Both the position numbers and the translations under genes were made by a program. This document shows, piece after piece, positions 5,838 to 13,356 of a DNA stretch of 16,551 nt (positions within the stretch are counted from its first letter, which is position 1; each line of letters opens with the position of its first letter). Under the pieces are notes generated by a model. That model did not search any database, was not told the origin of the DNA, and saw nothing but the letters and a program-made list of their open reading frames with translations. Location: NCBI GenBank assembly GCA_037190175.1, contig JBBCJM010000114.1:1-16551 (forward strand). The letters are read 5' to 3'. This DNA is from JBBCJM01 sp037190175. GTDB taxonomy: Bacteria; Pseudomonadota; Alphaproteobacteria; Rhodobacterales; Rhodobacteraceae.

Positions 5838-6058
5838 GGATATTTAAGACACCAAAGAAAGTGCATTGGGGATTTCTTAACCCCAAGGGGCAAGGCTGCT
5901 TTTGCGGTACAGGCTGGGAAGCCGATGACCGCACACCGAAGAAAGCGCGCCGCGTCCGGTTGAGTCCGACTCCCCGCGACGTGGCGCGTGATCCCTTACC
6001 CTTTCTTTGGTGTCTTAAATATCCTCGGGGGGTCCGGGGGGCAGACGGCCCCCCGGCG
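5838..6058. repeat. Paired GGATATTT repeat block, copy A (rarA-crcB intergenic)
   Basis: Two exact 24-bp inverted copies of a block starting GGATATTTAAGACACC lie at 5838-5861 and 6001-6024, around a 139-bp core (5862-6000) with no plausible gene. The right copy runs into a G-rich tail whose CCGGGGGGC (6034-6042) pairs with GCCCCCCGG (6048-6056) around AGACG. The 41 bp at 6018-6058 are identical to 14691-14731. No target-site duplication is visible at the outer edges. With the hairpins at 5705 and 5794 this accounts for most of the 476-bp gap between rarA and crcB. It is a dispersed intergenic repeat; terminator and boundary roles are inference. Confidence 0.8.
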
Positions 6059-6129
6059 GTGTCCGCCCTCACGACGCCGGAAAGACCTTGCCCCGTTGAC
6101 ATCCGCCCGCCGCCCGACCACAGAGCGGC

Positions 6130-6498
6130 ATGATCCAGAGCATCGTTCTCGTGGCCTCCGGCGGCGCGGCCGGGTCGGTCCTGCGTTTCCTGGCCCAGCA
6201 GGGGGCCCTGCGCGTCTTCGGGGCCGGGTTTCCCCAGGGAACGCTGGCGGTCAACGTGCTGGGCTCGCTGGCCATCGGGCTCTGCTATGCGCTGCTGACC
6301 CCCGGCGGGGCGATGGCGCGGCTGATCATGACCGGGCTGCTGGGGGGCTTCACCACCTTCTCCGCCTTCTCGCTGGAGACCTTGGAGCTGTGGGAGCGGG
6401 GGGCGGCCGGGCTGGCGGCGCTCTACATCCTCGCCTCGGTCGGGCTGTCGCTGGCGGCCGTCGCCCTGGGCGTCTGGGCCGGGAGGGCGCTGGCATGA
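6130..6498 (+). CDS. crcB: Fluoride-specific ion channel CrcB/Fluc
   Basis: CrcB/Fluc is an inner-membrane dual-topology dimeric channel that lets fluoride leave the cell. The product has 122 residues with four hydrophobic segments at roughly 3-20, 36-57, 63-82 and 94-117. Family motifs are GGAAGSVLRF (11-20), GTLAVNVLGS (37-46, with the conserved N42) and GLLGGFTTFSAFS (69-81), the phenylalanine/threonine track lining the pore. The ATG at 6130 has only a weak AGAG upstream; TTGACA at 6096-6101 is suggestive but too close for a normal leader. The gene overlaps the next one by 4 bp (ATGA), indicating translational coupling. I saw no fluoride-riboswitch fold in the 70 bp upstream. Confidence 0.95.
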   Translation: MIQSIVLVASGGAAGSVLRFLAQQGALRVFGAGFPQGTLAVNVLGSLAIGLCYALLTPGGAMARLIMTGLLGGFTTFSAFSLETLELWERGAAGLAALYILASVGLSLAAVALGVWAGRALA

Positions 6499-7541
6499 GC
6501 GGGGTGCAGCATCTGGCGGTGGGCGAGGACGATGCGGGGATGCGGCTGGACCGCTGGCTGCGCCGGCAGTTCCCGCAGCTGACGCAAGGAGCCGTGGAGA
6601 AGCTGTGCCGCACCGGGCAGATCCGGGTGGACGGCGGGCGGGCGAAGCCGGCGGACCGGGTGGAGCCGGGCCAGCAGGTACGCATCCCGCCGCTGCCCGA
6701 CACGCCCCCGCCGCCCCCGGGCGACACCCCGCGGATCACAAATGCCGACGCGCAGATGATCCAGGACGCGGTGATCTTCCGCGACCCCCATCTGATCGTG
6801 CTGAACAAGCCGCCGGGGCTGCCGTCGCAGGGCGGCTCGGGGCAGGGCGATCGGCATGTGGACGGGCTGACCGGAGCCTTGACCTTCGGCTACAAGGAGC
6901 GCCCGAAGCTGGTGCACCGGCTGGACAAGGACACCTCCGGGCTGCTGATGCTGGCCCGCACCGACCGGGTGGCGCGGGCGCTGTCCGAGGCTTTGCGCCA
7001 CCGGGCGGCGCGCAAGATCTACTGGGCGGTGGTGGCCGGGGTGCCGCAGCCCAAGCAGGGCTCGATCAAGTTCGGCCTGATGAAGGCGCCGGGCCACGGC
7101 CGCGGCGGCGAGGGCGAGAAGATGGTCTGCGTCCACCCGGCGAAGATGAAGGACCACCCCGAGGCCAAGCGGGCGCAGACGGACTACTTCACCCTGTGGT
7201 TCCTGGGCTCGCGGCTGTCCTGGATGGCGCTGGAGCCGGTGACGGGGCGCACCCACCAGTTACGCGCGCATATGGCCGAGATCGGCCACCCGATCCTGGG
7301 CGACGGCAAGTACGGCGGCTCGGCGGCGGGCAACGAGGGCGAGGGCTGGGGCGCCGGGGTGGGGGGCGAGCTGTCGAAGAAGCTGCACCTGCACGCCCGG
7401 CAGGTCACCATCGAGCATCCGGTGACCAGGGAGATCATGACCTTCGTCGCCCCGCTGCCCGAGCACATGGCCCGCACCTGGAAGGCGCTGGACTGGAAGG
7501 AGGGCGACGTGCCCGCCGACCCCTTCGCCGCGATCCGCTGA
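6495..7541 (+). CDS. rluC: RluA/RluC-family 23S rRNA pseudouridine synthase
   Basis: This enzyme converts specific uridines in RNA to pseudouridine, most likely in 23S rRNA. The product has 348 residues. An S4 RNA-binding domain lies at about 16-64 (RLDRWLRRQFPQLTQGAVEKLCRTGQIRVDG region). A proline-rich linker (70-79) follows, then the catalytic domain with HRLDKDTSGL at 141-150, in which D144 is the catalytic aspartate. The downstream blocks EPVTGRTHQLRAH and HPILGDGKYGG are typical of RluA-class enzymes. The ATG at 6495 overlaps the crcB stop by 4 bp and matches the family N-terminus; longer in-frame readings run into the crcB gene. The next gene starts immediately after its stop codon. 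RluC versus RluD or a dual-specificity member cannot be separated from sequence alone. Confidence 0.9.
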   Translation: MSGVQHLAVGEDDAGMRLDRWLRRQFPQLTQGAVEKLCRTGQIRVDGGRAKPADRVEPGQQVRIPPLPDTPPPPPGDTPRITNADAQMIQDAVIFRDPHLIVLNKPPGLPSQGGSGQGDRHVDGLTGALTFGYKERPKLVHRLDKDTSGLLMLARTDRVARALSEALRHRAARKIYWAVVAGVPQPKQGSIKFGLMKAPGHGRGGEGEKMVCVHPAKMKDHPEAKRAQTDYFTLWFLGSRLSWMALEPVTGRTHQLRAHMAEIGHPILGDGKYGGSAAGNEGEGWGAGVGGELSKKLHLHARQVTIEHPVTREIMTFVAPLPEHMARTWKALDWKEGDVPADPFAAIR

Positions 7542-8255
7542 ATGGCCTGGGCGCCGAAACGGTTCTGGCAGGAGGCGCGGGCGGTGGAGGCCGCCGGCGG
7601 CTTTGCCGTGCAGCTGGACGGAAGACCGCTGCGCACGCCCGCCAAGGCGCAGGTCCTGCTGCCCACCCGCGCGCTGGCCGAGGCGGTGGCGGCGGAATGG
7701 CAGGCGGTGGAGGGCGAGGTGAACCCGGCCCGGATGCCGCTGACCCGGGCGGCCAACAGCGCCATCGACACCATCCCCCGCCACCGTGCCGCCATCGTGG
7801 CCGATCTGGCGGGCTATGGCGGCAGCGACCTGATCTGCTACCGGTCCGAAGGCCCCGCGGCCTTGGTCGCCCGGCAGGCGGCGGGGTGGGATCCGCTGCT
7901 GGCCTGGGCCGCCAGCCTCGGCGCGCCGCTGGCCACCGGGCCGGGGGTGGTGCCGGTGCCGCAGCCGGCCGAAAGCCTCGCCGTGCTGAAATCCCGGGTC
8001 GAGGCGCTGGCCGATTTCGAACTCGCCGGCTTCCACGATCTGGTCACCGTCACCGGCTCGCTGGTCATCGCGCTGGCCATCGCCGCGGGGCGGCTCACCC
8101 CCGAGGAGGGCTTCGCGCTCAGCCGGATCGACGAGCACTGGCAGCGCGAACTCTGGGGCGAGGACGCCGAGGCGGCCGAGGCCGAGGCGGCGAAACGCGA
8201 CGCCCTGCTGGCCGCGGCCCGATTCTTGGGCTTGTGTCGGGTACAAGACCGCTGA
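7542..8255 (+). CDS. ATP12-family F1-ATPase assembly chaperone
   Basis: ATP12 proteins bind the F1 alpha subunit and help assemble the catalytic hexamer. They occur in mitochondria and in alphaproteobacteria. The 237-residue product shows family blocks RFWQEARAV near the N-terminus, QLDGRPLRTPAKAQVLLPT (about 26-44), the W-x-A-V-EGEVNP-x-x-MPLTRAANSAID stretch (about 53-75), a DL-x-x-Y-G-x-SDLICYR region near 90-101, and a C-terminal DEHWQRELWGEDAEAAEAE helix. The start ATG directly abuts the rluC stop with no spacer, so translation is almost certainly coupled to rluC. It is the third gene of the crcB-rluC-ATP12 unit. No catalytic function is expected. Confidence 0.92.
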   Translation: MAWAPKRFWQEARAVEAAGGFAVQLDGRPLRTPAKAQVLLPTRALAEAVAAEWQAVEGEVNPARMPLTRAANSAIDTIPRHRAAIVADLAGYGGSDLICYRSEGPAALVARQAAGWDPLLAWAASLGAPLATGPGVVPVPQPAESLAVLKSRVEALADFELAGFHDLVTVTGSLVIALAIAAGRLTPEEGFALSRIDEHWQRELWGEDAEAAEAEAAKRDALLAAARFLGLCRVQDR

Positions 8256-8280
8256 AATTCCCCGCGCAGTTGCCCAAGGC

Positions 8281-8296
8281 GCGGGCAGATGCCCGC
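8281..8296 (+). terminator. Short hairpin after the ATP12 gene
   Basis: GCGGGC (8281-8286) pairs with GCCCGC (8291-8296) around AGAT, 25 bp after the stop codon. No U-tract follows (CATCTCCC). It may end the crcB-rluC-ATP12 transcript but is weak. Confidence 0.35.
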
Positions 8297-8341
8297 CATC
8301 TCCCTGATATGGCGGAATAAGCCCTCATCCTGCGGTGGCAC

Positions 8342-8474
8342 TTGACCTTTCAAACCGCTTCGGTCGAAAGTGATGGCACGCTGCGGGGAAACCCCTTCGC
8401 GGCAGCCCCCGGCAACGGGGGTGCAGACCACAACAAGCCGCCCCGGGAAGGCGCGGCCACCAATCAGGAAGAGG
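8342..8474 (+). promoter_or_regulatory. Promoter and structured leader of aapJ
   Basis: TTGACC at 8342-8347 is a candidate -35, with only a poor -10 (CGAAAG, 8365-8370). The following leader is folded. CTGC (8381-8384) with GCAG (8402-8405) encloses GGGG/CCCC (8385-8388/8392-8395). Next, CCCCCG (8406-8411) pairs with CGGGGG (8416-8421) around GCAA, a GNRA tetraloop. GCA at 8402-8404 can instead pair with TGC at 8422-8424, so the two hairpins compete. The Shine-Dalgarno AGGAAGAGG (8466-8474) precedes the ATG at 8480. No known riboswitch class was recognised. Confidence 0.4.
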
Positions 8475-8479
8475 TCCCG

Positions 8480-9499
8480 ATGAAATCATCCGTATTCCTC
8501 GGCACGCTGGCCGCAGGCGCCCTGCTGGCCGGTGCGGCCGCCGCCCAGACCACGATGGATCAGGTCAAGGCCCGGGGCGAGCTGAACTGTGGCGTCGTGA
8601 CCAGCCTGACCGGCTTCGGCCTGCCGGATGCGAACGGCAACTGGACCGGCTTCGACGTCTCGTTCTGCCGCGCGGTGGCCGCCGCGGTGCTGGGCGACGG
8701 CACCAAGGTGAAGTTCGTGCCCACCACCGGCCAGACCCGCTTCACCGCGCTGGCCTCGGGCGAGATCGACCTTCTGGCCCGCAACACCACCTGGACCTAC
8801 TCGCGCGACGTGGACCTGAAGTTCACCTTCATCGGCGTGAACTACTATGACGGCCAGGGCTTCCTGGTGCGCAGGGACCTGGGCGTGACCTCGGCCAAGG
8901 AGCTGGACGGCGCCACCGTCTGCATCCAGACCGGCACCACGACCGAGCTGAACCTGGCCGACTTCTTCAAGGCCAACAACATCAGCTATCAGCCGGTCCC
9001 GGCCGAGACCAACGCCGAGATGGAGCAGAAATACTCCGCCGGCGCCTGCGACGCCTATACCACCGACGCCTCGGGCCTGGCCGCGACCCGCGCCACGCTG
9101 ACCGACCCCGACAACCACGTCATCCTGCCCGAGATCATCTCGAAGGAGCCGCTGGGGCCGCTGGTGCGCCATGGCGACGACCATTGGGCCGACGTGACCC
9201 GCTGGGTGCTGAACGCGCTGATCGCCGCCGAGGAATACGGCGTGACCTCGGCGAACCTCGAGGAAATGGCGGCCAACTCGCCCAATCCCGAGGTCAAGCG
9301 CCTGCTGGGCACCGAGGGCGACCTGGGCTCCATGCTGGGGCTGGACGCCGACTGGGCCAAGCGCGCGATCGCCGTGGGCGGCAACTATGGCGAGATCTTC
9401 GCCGCCAACCTGGGCGAGGGCACGCCGATCGGCCTGGCCCGCGGGCTGAATGCCCAGTGGACCCAGGGCGGCCTGCTCTACGCGCCGCCCTTCCGCTGA
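8480..9499 (+). CDS. aapJ: Periplasmic L-amino-acid-binding protein of the Aap/Bzt ABC transporter
   Basis: AapJ (BztA in Rhodobacter capsulatus) captures amino acids in the periplasm and delivers them to the AapQM permease. The precursor has 339 residues. A Sec signal peptide occupies residues 1-22, with K2, a hydrophobic core and cleavage after AAAA before QTTMD. The mature part is a family 3 solute-binding fold with TGFGLPDANGNWTGFDVSFCRA near 44-65 and the ligand-contact region LLARNTTWTYSRD near 98-110. The ATG at 8480 is chosen over an in-frame TTG at 8342 because it gives a proper signal peptide and follows AGGAAGAGG. It is first in aapJQMP. A strong terminator after it likely makes aapJ mRNA more abundant than the permease mRNA. 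Confidence 0.95.
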   Translation: MKSSVFLGTLAAGALLAGAAAAQTTMDQVKARGELNCGVVTSLTGFGLPDANGNWTGFDVSFCRAVAAAVLGDGTKVKFVPTTGQTRFTALASGEIDLLARNTTWTYSRDVDLKFTFIGVNYYDGQGFLVRRDLGVTSAKELDGATVCIQTGTTTELNLADFFKANNISYQPVPAETNAEMEQKYSAGACDAYTTDASGLAATRATLTDPDNHVILPEIISKEPLGPLVRHGDDHWADVTRWVLNALIAAEEYGVTSANLEEMAANSPNPEVKRLLGTEGDLGSMLGLDADWAKRAIAVGGNYGEIFAANLGEGTPIGLARGLNAQWTQGGLLYAPPFR

Positions 9500-9511
9500 G
9501 GCGGGGTACGG

Positions 9512-9541
9512 AAAAGGGCGCGCCACCGGCGCGCCCTTTTT
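9512..9541 (+). terminator. Intrinsic terminator/attenuator between aapJ and aapQ
   Basis: AAAAGGGCGCGCC (9512-9524) pairs perfectly with GGCGCGCCCTTTT (9528-9540) around ACC, and the T-run spans 9537-9541. This is the cleanest intrinsic terminator in the window. It lies just after the binding-protein gene and before the permease genes, where partial read-through gives excess binding protein in many ABC importers. The adenines on the left arm would also give a T-run on the opposite strand. The rest of the aapJ-aapQ gap (9542-9640) shows nothing beyond AGGGGGT before aapQ. Confidence 0.9.
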
Positions 9542-9640
9542 CAAGAAGACGGACACGCAGCCCGGCCACGCCATGCCCCCGCGGGCAGGCGACCAGAGCG
9601 CGCCAAGCGCCGGCCAGCTGCACCAGGGGGTAAGATCCGA

Positions 9641-10885
9641 ATGGCCACGACCACCGACGCGCCGAGGGAATCCTTTCGGCTGTCCATGCTCATCTACGAC
9701 ACCCGGTATCGGTCGCTGACCATCCAGGTCGTCGTGTTCATCCTGGTCATGGCCGGCATGGCCTGGCTGGTCGACAACGTGATCCGCAACCTTCAGGTGC
9801 TGGGGCGGCCGTTCAGCTTCGACTTCCTGTGGAACCGGGCCGGATACGACATCCCCTCGCCGCTGATCGAATATTCCTCCGACAGCACCCATGCCCGCGC
9901 CTGGCTGGTGGGCCTGCTGAACACGCTGCTGGTCGCCGCTATGGGCTGCGTGACCGCCACGGTGCTGGGGGTGCTGATCGGGGTGCTGCGGCTGTCGCGC
10001 AACTGGCTGATCGGCCGGCTGATGACGGTCTATGTCGAGATGTTCCGCAACGTGCCGCTGCTGCTGTGGATCCTGCTGATCTACACCGTGCTGATCGAGG
10101 CCACGCCGGCGCCCAACGCCTATCGCCCGGCCGAGGGCGAATCCGGCGTCTATGCCTTCGCCGTCACCAACCGCTATACCGCGGTGCCCGACCTGCTGTT
10201 CTCGCGCTCGCTGGGCGAGATCGACATCGGCATCTTCAAGATTTCCAACGACCTGCTGGCGATCGCGCTGGTGCTGGGCCTGAGCTTCTATGCCTACCGC
10301 CGTCTGCGCGCCCATGCGACCGCGGTGCAGCAGGCCACTGGGGTGCGCCCGGTGACCTGGTGGAAGTCGATCCTGATCTGGGTCGTGCCGGTCGCAGCAC
10401 TGCTGGTGGCGCTGGGCTTCCACGTGAACTTCCCCGAACTGCGGGGGTTCAACTTCGTGGGCGGGATCAACCTGCCGAACTCGCTGGTGGCGCTGTGGCT
10501 GGCGCTCAGCCTCTATACCGCCGCCTTCATCGCCGAGATCGTGCGCGCGGGGATCATGGCGATCTCGCGCGGGCAGACCGAGGCCGCCTATTCGCTGGGC
10601 CTGCGCCCGGGGCGGACCATGAGCCTCGTCATCCTGCCGCAGGCGCTGCGGGTGATCATCCCGCCCCTGATCTCGCAATTCCTGAACCTGACCAAGAACT
10701 CCTCGCTGGCCATCGCGGTGGGCTATCTCGACCTGCGCGGCACGCTGGGGGGGATCACGCTGAACCAGACCGGGCGCGAGCTGGAGGCGGTCATGCTGAT
10801 GATGCTGACCTATCTGGTGCTCAGCCTGATCATCTCCGGCGTGATGAACGTCTACAACGCCCGCGTGAAGCTGAAGGAGCGGTAA
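9641..10885 (+). CDS. aapQ: Amino-acid ABC transporter permease AapQ
   Basis: AapQ (BztB) is one of the two inner-membrane permeases of the broad-specificity L-amino-acid importer. The product has 414 residues. Hydrophobic segments lie at about 25-45, 88-117, 126-152, 205-219, 243-260, 282-300, 325-345 and 378-405. A long periplasmic or loop region (152-200) separates the early segments, as is normal in this subfamily. The EAA loop that docks on the ATPase is TEAAYSLGLRPGRTMSLVILPQAL at about 313-336. The ATG at 9641 has AGGGGGT at 9625-9631. The gene lies downstream of the terminator after aapJ and one base before aapM, whose Shine-Dalgarno lies within its end. Confidence 0.95.
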   Translation: MATTTDAPRESFRLSMLIYDTRYRSLTIQVVVFILVMAGMAWLVDNVIRNLQVLGRPFSFDFLWNRAGYDIPSPLIEYSSDSTHARAWLVGLLNTLLVAAMGCVTATVLGVLIGVLRLSRNWLIGRLMTVYVEMFRNVPLLLWILLIYTVLIEATPAPNAYRPAEGESGVYAFAVTNRYTAVPDLLFSRSLGEIDIGIFKISNDLLAIALVLGLSFYAYRRLRAHATAVQQATGVRPVTWWKSILIWVVPVAALLVALGFHVNFPELRGFNFVGGINLPNSLVALWLALSLYTAAFIAEIVRAGIMAISRGQTEAAYSLGLRPGRTMSLVILPQALRVIIPPLISQFLNLTKNSSLAIAVGYLDLRGTLGGITLNQTGRELEAVMLMMLTYLVLSLIISGVMNVYNARVKLKER

Positions 10886-10886
10886 G

Positions 10887-12554
10887 ATGGACCAGGCCAC
10901 CTTCGTCCGCACCCAGATGCTGCTGCCCGAGCCGCCGCCGGTCAGCGAGCGCGGCATGGTCAAGTGGGGCCGCGAGAACCTGTTCGCGGGGCCGCTGAAC
11001 ACCATCCTGACCGTGGTCAGCATCGCGGTCATCGTCTGGCTGGCCGTGGCCGCCGCGCCCTGGCTGCTGCATTCGGTCTGGACCGCCGACAACCTATCCG
11101 AGTGCCGCTCGATCATCGCGGCCACCTGGGGCGAGGGCGCCACCGGGGCCTGCTGGGCGGTGATCCGCGAACGCTGGACGCAGTTCATCTACGGCTTCTA
11201 TCCGCAGCACCTCTACTGGCGGCCGAACCTGGCCTTCATCCTCTTGTTCGTGGCGCTGGCCCCGGTGCTGTTCAGCCAGCTGCCGCGGGCCCTGCTGGCC
11301 ATTTCGCTCGCCTATCCCGCGCTTGCCTACTGGCTGCTGTGGGGCGGATCGGTCTGGGAGCCGGTCAATTTCCTGATCGCCGTGGCGGTGGGCGTGGCGG
11401 TCGCCGTTCTCTATCCGCGCATCCGCTCGGACCTGCTGAACCTGCTCTTTGCCGCCGTGGTGGCGCTGGCGGTCGGCGCGGTCGCCAGCGTCGTGTTCGG
11501 CTATGGCGACGCGATGACCACCGACTTCCTGGCCCGGATGCAGGCCGTGGACTTCTGGCCGGGCTTCCTCGAGCAGCGCGGCCTGTTCCTGTGGATCGTC
11601 GGCGCCGTGGGCTCGGCCCTGGCCTGGGTGCTGATGGCGGTGATCTGGCTGCTGCTCTGGGCCATCCGCGCGGTCACCTGGGTGCTGACCCTGGGCCTGG
11701 GGGACATCGCCGCCTTCCGCTATTCGGAATACTTCACCATCGGCGCCGCCCTGGCCTTCGTCGGAATCCTGGCCGCCGGCCGCCGCCGGGCGCCGGTCAT
11801 CGGGATTCTGGGCGGCTTCGTCGCGGGCGGCGCCTGGCTGGTGTTGGCGGGCCCCGACATGGTGCGCATCCTGCATGGCATCCTGCCATGGTCGATCGAC
11901 TCGGTGCGCTCCGACCGCTTCGGCGGCTTCCTGCTGTCGGTCATCATCGGCGTCACCGGCATCTCGCTCTCGCTGCCGCTGGGCATCCTGCTGGCGCTGG
12001 GGCGCAAGTCGGACCTGTTCCTGATCAAGACCTTCGCGGTGATCTTCATCGAGTTCATCCGCGGGGTGCCCTTGATCACGCTGCTCTTCGTGGCCTCGCT
12101 GCTGCTCAACTACTTCCTGCCGCCGGGGACCAATTTCGACATCATCCTGCGGGTGGTGATCATGGTCACCCTCTTCGCCGCGGCCTATATCGCCGAGGTG
12201 ATCCGGGGCGGCCTCGCCGCGCTGCCCAAGGGCCAGCAGGAGGCCGCGGATGCGCTGGGGCTGAACTACTGGCAGGCGCAGCGGCTGATCATCCTGCCGC
12301 AGGCGCTGAAGATCTCGATCCCCGGGATCGTCTCGACCTTCATCGGGCTGTTCAAGGACACCACGCTGGTGGTGTTCGTGGGCCTTCTGGATCCGCTGAA
12401 GGGCATCACCGACAGCGTGCGCGCGCATACCGACTGGAAGGGCATCTACTGGGAGCCCTACATCTTCGTCGGCGTGCTGTTCTTCATCTTCTGCTTCGGC
12501 ATGTCGCGGTACTCGATGTACCTCGAACGCAAGCTGAAAACCGACCACCGCTAG
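10887..12554 (+). CDS. aapM: Amino-acid ABC transporter permease AapM with enlarged N-terminal membrane region
   Basis: AapM (BztC) is the second permease subunit, pairing with AapQ and binding the AapP ATPase. The product has 555 residues, well above the roughly 380-430 I recall for Rhizobium AapM and Rhodobacter BztC. Residues 345-555 are the canonical permease core: LSLPLGILLALGR (361-373), FIRGVPLITLLF (390-401), and the EAA loop EAADALGLNYWQAQRLIILPQAL (452-474). Residues 1-130 also look familiar, with the SECRSIIA...TGACWAVI loop and RYP-like YPQHLYWRP. Between them, about 132-330, lie some five additional hydrophobic segments (133-153, 158-177, 183-205, 232-262, 283-322) of no known function. 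The start at 10887 follows AAGGAG (10874-10879) in the aapQ end. Confidence 0.93.
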   Translation: MDQATFVRTQMLLPEPPPVSERGMVKWGRENLFAGPLNTILTVVSIAVIVWLAVAAAPWLLHSVWTADNLSECRSIIAATWGEGATGACWAVIRERWTQFIYGFYPQHLYWRPNLAFILLFVALAPVLFSQLPRALLAISLAYPALAYWLLWGGSVWEPVNFLIAVAVGVAVAVLYPRIRSDLLNLLFAAVVALAVGAVASVVFGYGDAMTTDFLARMQAVDFWPGFLEQRGLFLWIVGAVGSALAWVLMAVIWLLLWAIRAVTWVLTLGLGDIAAFRYSEYFTIGAALAFVGILAAGRRRAPVIGILGGFVAGGAWLVLAGPDMVRILHGILPWSIDSVRSDRFGGFLLSVIIGVTGISLSLPLGILLALGRKSDLFLIKTFAVIFIEFIRGVPLITLLFVASLLLNYFLPPGTNFDIILRVVIMVTLFAAAYIAEVIRGGLAALPKGQQEAADALGLNYWQAQRLIILPQALKISIPGIVSTFIGLFKDTTLVVFVGLLDPLKGITDSVRAHTDWKGIYWEPYIFVGVLFFIFCFGMSRYSMYLERKLKTDHR

Positions 12555-12565
12555 GGAGCGCCGTC

Positions 12566-13351
12566 ATGGAAGCCATCGACCGCAAGGTGGACACGAGCCA
12601 CATGCAGGTGAGCGACGAGATCGCCATCGAGATCGTCGCGATGAACAAGTGGTACGGCACCTTCCACGTGCTGCGCGACATCAACATGACCGTCTACCGC
12701 GGCGAGCGGATCGTGATCTGCGGCCCCTCGGGCTCGGGCAAGTCGACGCTGATCCGCTGCATCAACCGGCTGGAGGAGCACCAGTCGGGCAAGATCGTCG
12801 TGGACGGCACGGAACTGACCAACGACCTGAAGAACATCGACAAGGTGCGCTCCGAGGTCGGGATGGTGTTCCAGCACTTCAACCTCTTCCCGCACCTGAC
12901 GATCCTGGAGAACTGCACGCTGGCGCCGATCTGGGTGCGCAAGATCCCCAAGCGCGAAGCCGAGGAAACGGCCATGCACTTCCTGCGCAAGGTCAAGATC
13001 CCCGAGCAGGCGCACAAGTATCCCGGGCAACTGTCCGGCGGCCAGCAGCAGCGGGTGGCCATCGCGCGGTCCCTGTGCATGAGGCCGCGGATCATGCTGT
13101 TCGACGAGCCCACCTCGGCGCTCGACCCCGAGATGATCAAGGAGGTGCTCGACACCATGATCGAGCTGGCCGAGGAGGGCATGACCATGATCTGCGTCAC
13201 CCACGAGATGGGCTTCGCCCAGGCGGTGGCCAACCGGGTGATCTTCATGGACCAGGGCCAGATCGTGGAACAGAACTCGCCGAGGGAGTTCTTCAACAAC
13301 CCGCAGAGCGAGCGGACCAAGCTGTTCCTGAGCCAGATCCTGGGGCATTGA
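12566..13351 (+). CDS. aapP: Amino-acid ABC transporter ATP-binding protein AapP
   Basis: AapP (BztD) is the cytoplasmic ATPase that powers the AapQM permease. The product has 261 residues. It has Walker A GPSGSGKST (53-61), Q-loop Q103, ABC signature LSGGQQQR (156-163), Walker B IMLFDEP (176-182), D-loop SALD (184-187) and the switch histidine H213 in CVTHEM, so all catalytic elements are intact. The N-terminal about 20 residues precede the first strand and are poorly conserved. The ATG at 12566 has TAGGGAG upstream and lies 11 bp after the aapM stop; a later in-frame ATG at M13 is possible but lacks a good ribosome binding site. It is last in the operon and ends just before a double-hairpin repeat facing the convergent minus-strand genes. 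Confidence 0.96.
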   Translation: MEAIDRKVDTSHMQVSDEIAIEIVAMNKWYGTFHVLRDINMTVYRGERIVICGPSGSGKSTLIRCINRLEEHQSGKIVVDGTELTNDLKNIDKVRSEVGMVFQHFNLFPHLTILENCTLAPIWVRKIPKREAEETAMHFLRKVKIPEQAHKYPGQLSGGQQQRVAIARSLCMRPRIMLFDEPTSALDPEMIKEVLDTMIELAEEGMTMICVTHEMGFAQAVANRVIFMDQGQIVEQNSPREFFNNPQSERTKLFLSQILGH

Positions 13352-13356
13352 GGGAT

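Noticed and set aside
5955..5980. tRNA T-arm-like string in the core of the repeat (GGTTGAGTCC)
   Set aside because: No acceptor, D-arm or anticodon stem can be built around it.
6096..6124. TTGACA as a promoter for crcB
   Set aside because: The -35 is perfect but the implied start falls at the ATG itself, which would need a leaderless mRNA, and there is no -10; not supported enough to list.
6060..6129. Fluoride riboswitch before crcB
   Set aside because: The short region lacks the conserved pseudoknot elements I would expect.
5726..6133. Open frame of 135 codons across the rarA-crcB gap
   Set aside because: It spans the hairpins and inverted repeats, has no similarity I recognise, and is better explained as repeat DNA.
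8486..11188. A 900-codon open frame on the minus strand opposite aapJ-aapQ-aapM
   Set aside because: The translation is histidine/glutamine/glycine-rich low complexity, typical of antisense to GC-rich membrane-protein genes; the plus-strand genes are certain.
10964..12565. Upstream in-frame extension of aapP running through the whole aapM gene
   Set aside because: It lies out of frame over aapM with arginine/glycine/alanine-rich composition; aapP homology starts near 12566, next to a ribosome binding site.
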